From Arctopsyche grandis (Eukaryota > Arthropoda > Insecta > Trichoptera > Hydropsychidae): a stretch of DNA of 64,000 bases. Within the stretch, counting starts at the first letter, position 1, and every line of letters begins with the position of its first letter. The position numbers and the translations under genes were made by a program. The DNA is taken from positions 26,081,986 through 26,145,985 of the forward strand of contig NC_135355.1 in the NCBI RefSeq assembly GCF_051622035.1, in the 5' to 3' direction. The notes under the pieces were generated by a model that worked only from the letters and a program-made list of their open reading frames with translations, did not search any database and was not told where the DNA came from. Of the stretch, positions 12,965 to 22,177 are shown piece after piece.

Positions 12965-13140
12965 ATGCAGAACATGGGGCGAGTCACGTTGGTGCTTCCT
13001 GGGCACGACGGCGTCGCACGAATTATCACCCTGTGCACTCAGAGGGGCATCACCGACAGGACAGCTGGCGAGACGCTCGTTGGCCCCCTGACCAGCCGAC
13101 TAGGCCTGGGTGCACTCACTGTTCTCCCGCCCCCATATAA
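12965..13140 (+). pseudogene. C-terminal remnant of BEL/Pao Pol
   Basis: The short frame GRVTLVLPGHDGVARIITL matches the conserved C-terminal module after integrase in BEL/Pao polyproteins (pattern GRV-x-PG-x-DG-x-R). It sits only about 350 bp past the protease, so about 3 kb of pol is missing. The sequence after it (13140-13545) is T-rich non-coding DNA with a repeated tgtgccaatgtagt motif. Confidence 0.65.
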
Positions 13141-13545
13141 TTTTGTCTTTTGTGTTTTTTCTTGTTCTGTGTGAAACTTATAACAAAAATGTTTGTGCCA
13201 ATGTAGTAGTGGTTTGCTTGTGGTGCGCTAATTGACGCTTGATCCTTTAAGTTAATTTTGTGTTTGTGCCAGTGTAGTTGGTTTGGTTGTGGTGCGCTAA
13301 TTGACGCTGTATCCATTAAGTTTGTTTTGTTTTCTTTTGGTTGCTAATGACACTTTACCCTTGTAGTAGTTGGTTTGGTTTTTTTTGTCGGTGTGCTATA
13401 ATGTTTTTTTTTGCACTTTTAACCATGGGGGCTGGCTTTAGTTCCTAAGAAGATGTTTGTTACCACTGCTCTGTTTGTTTGTTGTCTGCTTTGTTATTAT
13501 GTTAACTTTCTTGAAATATTGTGAATATTCCAACCCCGGGGAGTA

Positions 13546-13943
13546 TGTCCGAGCCAACAAACCCACATGGCCGTGTTTTGGGCTCTTACGGGCGCGCACT
13601 CATTTTTACGAGGCGCGCTCATCTGTCAAACGAGACGCCCGCCATCCGCCGCCCGAGACGGTACTGGCGTAGCTGGTCTACCTTGCCTGACCAGCTGCAG
13701 CCAGCGTACTCATCCACAGCCCCCGCCATAGAGGGGCACAGGCGCCGGCAAACTCCCCGGCTCGCCATTCTATGCGTCAATAAACGAGGATAACCCGAGC
13801 TGACTTGTCTAATTCCCCACCCCGCCCTGTTCCAGCACGTGCTCCAGAGCGAGCTGAACACACATAGAGACGACGACACACACACACAGCCACTGGTCAC
13901 CCAGCACACACACACACATTACAGCTCCTGAAGCTATCGTACA
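13546..13943 (+). repeat. 3' LTR of the BEL/Pao element
   Basis: 398 bp, the twin of 10108-10505. It is followed at 13944 by the gggag target duplication and then the interrupted repeat R1 resumes. Confidence 0.93.
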
Positions 13944-14356
13944 GGGAGTTACCATTTCCAGTCGACTTAAAAATTTGAAAAAAATAATATTAGTGTCGAT
14001 AAGAATTTCAGTAACCGATACTAAGTTTCAGTTCGATAGGACTAACGGTGTTCAAAAAATCCCCAAAATACAGACACACAGACACAGTTGAGTTGCTTAA
14101 CAATTCATTTGTAAGAAGTCATCTGGAATTTGCTAGTACTGAATACTTTCTAGCGCGTATATGTTAATAATATTTAGACGCGTAAATAAAAAAATCCATT
14201 CCAAATGCAATTCCAGATCATTGTGAAGAACCAGAATGATCATTTCGTTTCCCACTCTAGGAGGAAAATTTATTATTTTTGTTTTATGGATATTAGGATC
14301 CTATTCCAATGTCCAATCCAATCCCTTCGTGATTCATCATTATTTCAAATTAATTC

Positions 14357-14391
14357 TCACTCGTCTCTCGACGCTCCGTGAGAACGGACGT
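14357..14391 (+). promoter_or_regulatory. Internal LINE promoter: initiator plus DPE
   Basis: tcactc at 14357-14362 matches the insect initiator TCAKTY at five of six bases with A+1 at 14359. ggacgt at 14386-14391 lies exactly at +28 to +33 and fits the downstream promoter element RGWYVT. Jockey-group LINEs are known to use this TATA-less arrangement. Confidence 0.65.
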
Positions 14392-14523
14392 GCCGAAGAC
14401 GTACTCTCTGTGCGAGCGCTCATAATACAGCGATACGCCATACCGTCAAAAAACCCACACCTTTTAACATACACCACAAACACCCCCCACAAAACGAACA
14501 CCAAACGAACACATGTTGGCACC

Positions 14524-15732
14524 ATGCGAGGATCCAACCTGAAAAAGCGAATTAAGAAGACACTGATAACTACAACCGAAGCTCCTCAACCAGGCTGCTC
14601 TCAGACCGCTCAGATGGAGACCGAGTGGCAGTTTCCAAAACATACGGCAAAGAACGTGAAAGATGTTGCTCCTGAATTTAAAATTCAGGAGAAAAACAAA
14701 TTTGAAGGGCTCTTGGAAGTTTCCGATGTCCCCAGAAGCGGTGGAAGAATCCCGCCCATCATCATGACAGCTACTGGCACTCACGGCAGCATGATCGAGT
14801 CGATCAAGAAGTTTATAAAAGACTTCACAATGACTTACATTGGTCAAAATAATGTCAAGATACAATGTAAAAGTCTTGAAGACTTTAAAAAACTTCGGGA
14901 TGGATTGACACCAGACCGACAATTCCATACCTTTTCCAGGAAGGAGGAAAAGGAAATAAAAAGTGTCGTACGTGGCTTGCCGAAATTGCCGGAAGCTGAT
15001 ATTAAAGATGACATCATCAGACAGGGATTCCCTGTAACCAAAGTCATACAGATGAAGACGAAGGAGCCTAGGAGCAACGCCACCGAGCTATACTTGGTGT
15101 TCTTCGAGCCATCGGTATCGGCAAAGAAGATTAAAGAAATCCGGTACATCTGTTACACAAAGGTCAGTGTCGTTAAATATACTAGTAAATCACAAAATAT
15201 TACTCAATGTTTCAGATGCCAAGAATATGGACACGCTGCGAAAAACTGCAATCGGCAGGCCAAGTGCGTCAAATGTGCCGGCACTCACCTCACCGCACAA
15301 TGCAATCAAGGAATAGTTACCCCTGCTGTCTGCTCAGGCTGTTCAGGATCTCACCCCGCTAACTTCAAAGACTGTCCAAAAAGACAGAGCTATCTGAAAA
15401 TGCTGGAATCGAGGAAGAATCGAGCATCAATTGTCAAAGCCAACCCTTGGAAACTCCCAGTGGTGCAGCCACAAAATATCCCGGTCGTTAACGATCATAA
15501 CTTCCCAAAGCTACCGACCATTAAAACTCCGTCACCAAATATCCCAAATATCCCTAAAAAACCCCACCAACCAACCAATCCCAACATTCAACCAACAACA
15601 GACCTAACTTCCATGGCGTCTATGACGAAGATGTTGAAGATCCTCCAGGAGATTCGTGCCAAGGCCAGTGGTTGCACCGACAAACTAGAGCTGGCACTCA
15701 TGCTTGTCGAATATCTCGATGTCTTTGATTAA
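14524..15732 (+). CDS. LINE ORF1, nucleic-acid-binding Gag-like protein
   Basis: 402 aa from the ATG opening MRGSNLKKRIKK. The frame is open further upstream (to 14236), but that part lies in the 5' UTR and across the element boundary, so this start is preferred. The middle is a PRE_C2HC-type region, followed by three zinc knuckles: CFRCQEYGHAAKNC, CVKCAGTHLTAQC and CSGCSGSHPANFKDC. The tail is Pro/Asn-rich. The protein is expected to coat LINE RNA and act in ribonucleoprotein formation. The last 14 nt overlap ORF2. Confidence 0.88.
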   Translation: MRGSNLKKRIKKTLITTTEAPQPGCSQTAQMETEWQFPKHTAKNVKDVAPEFKIQEKNKFEGLLEVSDVPRSGGRIPPIIMTATGTHGSMIESIKKFIKDFTMTYIGQNNVKIQCKSLEDFKKLRDGLTPDRQFHTFSRKEEKEIKSVVRGLPKLPEADIKDDIIRQGFPVTKVIQMKTKEPRSNATELYLVFFEPSVSAKKIKEIRYICYTKVSVVKYTSKSQNITQCFRCQEYGHAAKNCNRQAKCVKCAGTHLTAQCNQGIVTPAVCSGCSGSHPANFKDCPKRQSYLKMLESRKNRASIVKANPWKLPVVQPQNIPVVNDHNFPKLPTIKTPSPNIPNIPKKPHQPTNPNIQPTTDLTSMASMTKMLKILQEIRAKASGCTDKLELALMLVEYLDVFD

Positions 15733-18409
15733 CGGGAGGCGACTGAACATTCTAGCTTGGAATGCTCGTGGACTTAAGAATAAGATTGACGAACTAGAGT
15801 CGGCGATCGGTGAGTACTGTGTTGACATAGTTTTAATCTCCGAGACCTTCTTAAAACCTCATATCCGTATTAACCTACCTAACTTTAACTGCTATCGCGA
15901 AGACCGAGAACAGCATGGAGGGGGAGTTGCCATTTTTATAAAATCGTCAATTAAACATTGTCGCGTAATAACCCCGCCACTAAAAAATTTAGAACTAACC
16001 GCCATCGAACTAACAATTAACAACACCCTTCACATAGTAGCATCCGCTTACAATCCTCCCCAAAAACGATTATTGGCATCCGATCTTAACAAAATATTTA
16101 ACATTGGTAGTTCGGTAGTGGTAGCTGGTGACTTTAATGCCAAACATCCGTTATGGAGTTGCGTAAACACTGACCAACAAGGCACAACTCTTTTTAAATA
16201 CATTCAATTAACAGATACAATCTTACTTCATCCGGATACATACACACACTATCCCACAAATAACTCACAACCATCCACACTAGATCTTGTCCTCGTCAAG
16301 AACTGCCCAAAAATATCGACACCAAATGCCCTTCAAACCCTGTCGTCTGATCATCTCCCGATAATCTTCTCAATCGACGGGAAACCCGAGGAAATCATCA
16401 AGCATAGTTGGGATTACGGGAGAGCTAACTGGCGAGAGTTCAAGTCGTACATAAATGACCAAACCATTCTAACTTCTACCACACTCACAAACAAAACCGA
16501 AATCGACAGCTCCATAATACACCTAACGGAATCAATAACTCGATCCAAACACCTTCACATACCTAAGACACAATACATTGAACACAAATTAGAGATAACT
16601 GACTTTGTTGCAAATCTAATTAAAAGTAAAAATAAACTCCGTAAAATTTGGCAAACATCAAAAAATCCAGCATTGAAAACATTAATTAATAAGCTCACAT
16701 ATCAAATTAAAATTAGAATCAAAGAAATCAAAAATGAAGCTTGGTCTAAAAAATTAGAAAAATTGAGCTCAGTTGATGGCTCTCTATGGAAATTAGCTAA
16801 AGCGATTCGCAGGACAAAAAACTCGATTCCTCCATTAGATGATGCAGGAATCTCAGTGACGCGTGATTGCGACAAAGCAGAACTATTATCAAAATCCTTC
16901 CAAAAACATCACACACTCACACAACATTACAATCACATACCAACGCATAATAAAGTCAACCGGTCCATTAAAATCATCACAAAAACTCCCACTAACAGTA
17001 CTAAAAATATAAAATTGGTGCATCCGTGTGAAATCCAAAATATAATACGTAATTTAAAAAATAAAAAGGCACCTGGGCGAGATTCAATAGATAACATCAC
17101 AATCAAACAACTTCCATTTAAAGCTTTAGTCTCACTATCTAAAATATTCAACGCATGTTTACTCACCGGGTATTTCCCAGAATACTGGAAAACAGCCAAC
17201 GTAATTCCCATACTTAAGCCCGATAAAAGCTCAAAAAACCCGGCCAATTATCGACCCATTAGCTTACTTTGCACGCTTTCAAAAATTCTGGAAAAAATAA
17301 TCTACACACGTTTACTTAAAGTCGTAAATAAGAAATTAATAAATGAACAATTTGGATTTCGCACTGGACATTCCACGACCCAACAACTAACAAGACTAAC
17401 TGAACACGTGACGAAGAACTTTAATATGAAGAGAAGTACCGGAATGGTATGTCTCGACATAGAAAAGGCCTTCGACACGGTTTGGCACGATGGACTCATT
17501 CATAAGCTCCTTATTAACAAAATACCAAACTACCTAATTCTCATCATCAAATCGTACTTAACTCGTAGAAAGCTAGTGGTTAGCGTAAATAATGAATTAT
17601 CGTCTCCAAAAATAATCGCAGCTGGCGTTCCGCAGGGGAGCTTGCTTGGCCCACTCTTGTTCTCCATATATATAAATGACATACCTATTCCAAAAAACTG
17701 TCACATAGCCCTATATGCAGATGATACAGCTTGCTTCACAAGTAGCAAAAAACCAGACACTATTCTTAAAAATCTTGAATTTGCAATTAAAACAATGACT
17801 GAACACTTCACTAAGTGGAAAATTCAAATTAATCAAACCAAAACAGACGCCATATTCTTTAGTGTTAGAAAACATAAGCCAAGTTCAGATCTGAAAATCC
17901 CCTCTGGAGAAAGTCTGAAATGGCAGTCAGTAATAAAATATTTAGGAGTAACGTTTGATAAAAGAATGAGATGGGCACCTCACATTGAGGCAGCGAAATG
18001 CAAGGCGATGCGGGGTATATCCTCAATATATCCAATATTTAATCGCCATAGTTCTTTATCAACGCTAAATAAAATAAAATTATATCGCGCGCTCATATTA
18101 CCATTATTAACCTATGCTTCACCTGTATGGAATAACGCCTCGAATACTAACCTTTCCAAGCTCCAAGTAATACAAAATAAATCCCTTAAAATAATTTATA
18201 ATACACCCATATATACTAACCTGAAAAAACTGCATGCTATATATAATATTCCGTTTGTTACAGACATTACTAACAAACTAACCAGTAGATTCTATGAAAG
18301 AATCACTAATAACCATACTAACACACTTGTGAAGAGTCTCGGTGATTACAACAAAATGTCTATACCCTTCAGGTATAAACACAGATTACCTAAACACAAT
18401 CTGCTTTAG
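15719..18409 (+). CDS. LINE ORF2, endonuclease and reverse transcriptase
   Basis: 896 aa. The N-terminal APE-type endonuclease shows NILAWNARGL, the E of ISETF, VVAGDFNAKHPLW and SSDHLPIIF. The reverse transcriptase shows APGRDSIDN, NYRPISLL, GVPQGSLLGPLLF and the catalytic YADD at about residues 666-669. The C-terminus ends RYKHRLPKHNLL. The start at 15719 overlaps the ORF1 stop by 14 nt, suggesting reinitiation or coupled translation; another in-frame ATG lies at 15704. No stops or frameshifts interrupt it. Confidence 0.93.
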   Translation: MSLINGRRLNILAWNARGLKNKIDELESAIGEYCVDIVLISETFLKPHIRINLPNFNCYREDREQHGGGVAIFIKSSIKHCRVITPPLKNLELTAIELTINNTLHIVASAYNPPQKRLLASDLNKIFNIGSSVVVAGDFNAKHPLWSCVNTDQQGTTLFKYIQLTDTILLHPDTYTHYPTNNSQPSTLDLVLVKNCPKISTPNALQTLSSDHLPIIFSIDGKPEEIIKHSWDYGRANWREFKSYINDQTILTSTTLTNKTEIDSSIIHLTESITRSKHLHIPKTQYIEHKLEITDFVANLIKSKNKLRKIWQTSKNPALKTLINKLTYQIKIRIKEIKNEAWSKKLEKLSSVDGSLWKLAKAIRRTKNSIPPLDDAGISVTRDCDKAELLSKSFQKHHTLTQHYNHIPTHNKVNRSIKIITKTPTNSTKNIKLVHPCEIQNIIRNLKNKKAPGRDSIDNITIKQLPFKALVSLSKIFNACLLTGYFPEYWKTANVIPILKPDKSSKNPANYRPISLLCTLSKILEKIIYTRLLKVVNKKLINEQFGFRTGHSTTQQLTRLTEHVTKNFNMKRSTGMVCLDIEKAFDTVWHDGLIHKLLINKIPNYLILIIKSYLTRRKLVVSVNNELSSPKIIAAGVPQGSLLGPLLFSIYINDIPIPKNCHIALYADDTACFTSSKKPDTILKNLEFAIKTMTEHFTKWKIQINQTKTDAIFFSVRKHKPSSDLKIPSGESLKWQSVIKYLGVTFDKRMRWAPHIEAAKCKAMRGISSIYPIFNRHSSLSTLNKIKLYRALILPLLTYASPVWNNASNTNLSKLQVIQNKSLKIIYNTPIYTNLKKLHAIYNIPFVTDITNKLTSRFYERITNNHTNTLVKSLGDYNKMSIPFRYKHRLPKHNLL

Positions 18410-18684
18410 GTCATCGACTTTAGATAGTCTTTAATTAATATTATGTATTAGATGTATTATGAACATTTATAAGGATTGTAAATAGGTTTTTGAGCTCTTT
18501 TTCCTATTATGCTTTAGATTAACATTAGAATAATATAATACTGTGATTACTAACCAAATTAAATTAAAATTGTAAAATAGAAAATGATCAGTAGATCAGT
18601 AGCTATTAAAATAGATATAAGATTTATTGTGAACATAATTTCGTAATAATAAAAAGCATTTAAAAATCAAAAAATCAAATTAAT

Positions 18685-19214
18685 CCCTGTTCTACCTTTA
18701 CCTATCTCTACCAGTAATTACTTTTTATTCCTTCTCGTATTGATTCTTTTTGATGTCACTTTTCTTGTTATAAATTTCTATTGTTTGAACATTTTTGTTA
18801 GTAATACATACATATGTATGTATGTACATTTATCACATATCATTATTCAATGCTTTTCTTTGTTGTTTTTATTTTTTTTCATTATTGTTATTAATTTTTT
18901 AATTGTAAACGATATATACATATGTACGTTGTAATGCTGTTTGTTTTTAAAAGGTTTTTGTATTTCAAACAAATAAATAAATTGGTTTATGGTGGTCTGA
19001 AATTTGAAAAATGCATATCAGTAATGACAAATGTCTTAAGAATATCATAAAACTACGTACATAGATAAAGTAATAATGTTTAAAGGATGATTGAAACACC
19101 AAAATTAATTAAATTGAGAAAAAATCGGAAAATTAACTTAATTTTCCGAATCAAAAATACGCAAATAAAAAATAAAGTAAAAAAAAAGAAAAACGAAAAT
19201 TTCGGTGGACAATG
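18685..19214. other. AT-rich spacer
   Basis: No gene or clear repeat recognised beyond ATGTACATAC-type motifs and T-runs. Confidence 0.4.
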
Positions 19215-19607
19215 TGGCTTATTCGGGATGCGGTGCATCCGCTCTAAAATCGTTAGACAAATTGAACGACAGATTAACGGACGGCTGCTTTAAATGCAAT
19301 TCTCGTCTTCTCGAATGATAGATTGCACATCAGATGACGGGTAACCTTTCGATGTGCACAGATGCAATTATTAAAATTGAGTTGGATCTTTTAGGCGAGT
19401 TTAATAAGGCAAGATTCGATAAGTTCCGAATCTTGCCTTATTAAACTCGCCAGAAAGATCCAACTCAATTTTAATAATTGCATCTGTGCACATTGAAAGG
19501 TTACTCGTCATCTGATGTGCTATCTATAATTCGAGAAAACGAGCATTACGTTTAAAGCTGCCGTTCTGTTAATCTGGCGATTTTAGAGCGGATGCACCAA
19601 ACCCGGC
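19215..19607. mobile_element. Long foldback (palindromic) element
   Basis: Two arms of about 180 bp (19232-19418 and 19428-19598) are inverted copies of each other around a short loop at about 19419-19427. The outer ends read ggtgcatccgctctaaaatcg and its complement. The arms differ at several sites, so it is not new. Its right end abuts the Harbinger derivative. Class unknown; a foldback MITE is most likely. Confidence 0.75.
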
Positions 19608-19610
19608 TTA

Positions 19611-20411
19611 AGGTCTGTTCATACTTAACAGCACTGCACGGCTTCAGCACTGCACGACTCCGTTTAAAATATGTCATTTTATTACATTTCTATCCATATC
19701 TACCTACACGTCGCGGTCACGTCACGCTTACATCACTTTGGCCTAGTACAAGGCAAAATCGGCTTACTTATACATTACAGGCCATGACGATACGGCGCAA
19801 TATTGCTTACGTCGTTTATTGTCGAGTACTTACAATATGAATGCATACACGTGCATTCGTAGCTACAGCAAAAATGTTTCGGCGCTTCGAACGAAAAATT
19901 ATGTATAATCGCGTTTTTGTTGGAAGAAGAAGCTCAAGAAGGCAATAAAAAAGCACGGAGGCGTTTTGATGTGCATCCCATATTCAAAAATAGAAAAACC
20001 GAAGGAGAGTTTTGGACACTGTATAAGGAGCTTGTGGATGATGGACAAATTTTGTTTAAATATTTCCGTAAAAAAATTTTTTTTTTTAAATATTTGCGCC
20101 AAAACCACGTCGAAAGATTGAACAGCTGTCAACTGTCACTATCGATAATTGGTCCAAATCAGCAAAGCGGCAGACTCATGGCACGTAATTCGCGTGTATA
20201 TTTCCACGATGGACAAATAAACGGATACGATACGTTGACGGATGTTGCTGTAAGGTATGAACAGGAAATGTCGGGTACTGCTGTAAGCCTGCCGTGGCGT
20301 AAACGTGACGGTTGGTATGAATATACCCATACAAAATGTAACAAAGAATACTTTTCGTACGGCCGGATACCTGCTGAAGTCGGTACGTGCTGACTAGGTA
20401 TGAACAGACCT
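19611..20411 (+). mobile_element. PIF/Harbinger derivative with partial transposase
   Basis: 801 bp bounded by inverted aggtctgttcatac ends (longer imperfect match to about 45 bp) and a TTA target duplication at 19608-19610 and 20412-20414, as for Harbinger elements. Inside, about 19917-20075 encodes VHPIFKNRKTEGEFWTLYK followed by ELVDDG and FKYFR, which matches the N-terminal region of insect Harbinger transposases. The rest of the transposase, including the DDE core, is absent, so it is a non-autonomous deletion derivative. Confidence 0.8.
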
Positions 20412-20439
20412 TTATTCGACGCGAAATGCGTGCTTTTAT

Positions 20440-20703
20440 ATTCAACACTAATTGAAACGTTGCACACTGCATTCGGATTTAACCCCTAAAAAACATCCCT
20501 GTGTGCATTTTTTTCTGTACCAGCATACTACCTTTTGTGGTTATTTTCCCCGTTGCCGTATATTTTATTATCGGGAATCGAATGGTGGATTTGAACCGGT
20601 ACGTTGTTTGAACACTCATCGCCACATATGGAATATTTGTTCAGTAGGATCCCGCCGAATGCATCCATTCTTTTGCCCTGATTTTAAATCGCATCATGAT
20701 TAA
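20440..20703 (+). other. Unrecognised open stretch
   Basis: A frame reading FFLYQHTTFCGYFPRCRIFY and then CSVGSRRMHPFFCPDF stays open, is Cys/Phe-rich and has no clear start or family match. It lies just right of the Harbinger derivative and may be a relic of another repeat. Confidence 0.2.
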
Positions 20704-21540
20704 TAATAATAATAAAAAAATTGAAAACTTTTTGTACCTGCGATTTTAGCACTATTGCATTTTCTCGCGGATGTCATTTTAAAATTTCGAAATACGAAAT
20801 GTATCACAATTTAAAAATAAATAGAAGTGATAGTATTAAAAGTATATCGTGCTTATTTTGTTTATTTTTAAAATTTTTATTTAAAATAAATACTCGCTCG
20901 TCTTTTATTTTGAAAAAAATCGATATTAACCGTCTAACAAATGGTATGAGTGGTTCATTTAGTTACTTTAAATTAACAATTATAGTGTGAATAGTCGTTT
21001 GAATATAATTGTAAAATACTAATTTAGTTGGCTTACGGACTATTTGTATAAGTGATATTTTTTTAATTTCAATGTCGTATTGTAATAAATTAAAGTAGGT
21101 ATAAATGTAAATTAAAACGGTCAATGAACTTGCTATTGCTTTGCAACCGGATACAAGTATGTATGTGAACTTAATCCATTTATTTTCGGTATTGCACCAC
21201 TTTACATTTTTTGTAAAACTATCATTGTTACCAGAAACGTTTTATAAATATACAGTTTATTCATTCGGTTTATTAAAGAGTAAAAGTGAGTCAGTGACTG
21301 TGAATGAATAAAGAAAATACTCCACGGAGACAACATGAGGTTTGTAAAATGTATTTTACGGTTTCAAATACAAGTATTTACGTGTATGAATTTAATTTAA
21401 TATTTATATCAAATTTACAGAAATAAAAGCTAGTACTTCATTTTAACAGCTTACGTCATAAAAATGTGTGAGTGGTCTTTGCTTTATTTGTATTCATTTG
21501 AGGCGGAAAAATAACGTAACAACCATAATTACGAAAGTTT
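20704..21540. other. AT-rich spacer without recognised feature
   Basis: Poly-A/T-rich sequence; no gene, terminal repeats or family match seen. Confidence 0.4.
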
Positions 21541-21547
21541 GAAATGT

Positions 21548-21722
21548 GCGCGCGCAGAATACGGGAGGAAAAGCCTGTTCCTCTTGTTCCGTTAAGTGAT
21601 TCCGTCCAAATTAAGTGAGTATGTACCGTTTACCATGCACCCTTTTTTTTTTATCTTTGCCTTCCGATATTTGGTTTTTCGTGCATTTCTAATTCGATCC
21701 CGTGAGGTGCACCCGGTCAGAA
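21548..21722. mobile_element. Half copy of the 60728-type palindromic MITE
   Basis: Starts in gcgcgcgcagaatacggga and runs through cctgttcctcttgttcc and ttgccttccgatattt to about cccgtgaggtgcaccc. It matches only the right arm of the complete copies at 46899 and 60728. Confidence 0.7.
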
Positions 21723-21954
21723 TATTTAAAAATAACAAGTAGTCAGTCAGCAGAAAATGAAACTTTATAGACAATATTGCAATTAATTAGGTAGATGATT
21801 TGTTGAAGAGGGTTGTAGATAGTGCGTGAGCACGTGCGAAATGTCGAGATGCGCGCGCATCCGAATGATACTCGTTTGACGTTTGTTTGGCTGTTGTCGT
21901 CTTGACCACTTGTACCAATCTTCAACGTTGCACGCACTAGTAATGGTACTAGTG

Positions 21955-22160
21955 CCAACTGACAAAAATGAATCTGACTATCTGTCAACATAATTCTGAC
22001 TATTTAATACAAATTATGACCAATCCAGTTTAAATTCTGACCATTCAATATAAATTCTGACCAATTATTATAAATTCTGACCATTTAATATTTATTCTAG
22101 TTCTAGTATTCTGACCGTTTAATATTAATTTTGACCAATGTAATATAAATTCTGACCAAA
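21955..22160 (+). repeat. Tandem array of about 23-bp tctgaccattyaatataaat units
   Basis: Seven to eight degenerate units, each with ctgacc followed by an AT-rich stretch. A similar array in the opposite orientation lies at 49915-50025. Confidence 0.7.
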
Positions 22161-22177
22161 AACGCCTTTGCCCCTAC

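Larger units (their letters stand above)
10108..13943 (+). mobile_element. Young, internally deleted BEL/Pao LTR retrotransposon
   Basis: Two 398-bp LTRs (10108-10505 and 13546-13943) flank about 3 kb of internal DNA, bounded by a 5-bp target duplication gggag (10103-10107 and 13944-13948). The LTRs start TGT and end ACA and appear identical, so the insertion is recent. The interior keeps a primer site, gag and protease and the extreme C-terminus of pol, but lacks reverse transcriptase, RNase H and most of integrase. With two frameshifts in gag-pro as well, the copy is non-autonomous. Confidence 0.92.
9640..14095 (+). repeat. Unclassified interspersed repeat R1, copy A, split by a BEL element
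   Basis: Left part about 9640-10107, right part 13944 to about 14095. The same sequence occurs reverse-complemented at about 52425-53100 and 43700-44090, with a fragment at about 62435-62570. Recognisable marks are gttcaaaaaatccccaaaat, a stretch with cttccggttgacgg, and the end with gacacacagacac. It has no evident coding capacity and I cannot assign its class. The BEL element inserted at its ataaggggag site. Confidence 0.7.
14355..18674 (+). mobile_element. Full-length jockey-like non-LTR retrotransposon
   Basis: About 4.3 kb with a 5' UTR, two overlapping open reading frames, a 3' UTR and a short aaaatc-type tail. It is flanked by a 10-bp duplication, tcaaattaat (14345-14354 and 18675-18684). 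Both frames are intact, so the copy may still be active. Truncated relatives of its 3' end lie at 28174-28379 and 59762-59826. Two-ORF layout, CCHC knuckles in ORF1 and an APE endonuclease plus RT in ORF2 place it in the jockey group; the exact clade would need a tree. Confidence 0.92.

Noticed and set aside
14236-14523. N-terminal extension of LINE ORF1 from 14236
   Set aside because: It crosses the target duplication at 14345-14354 and lies outside the element; the ATG at 14524 is the likely start.
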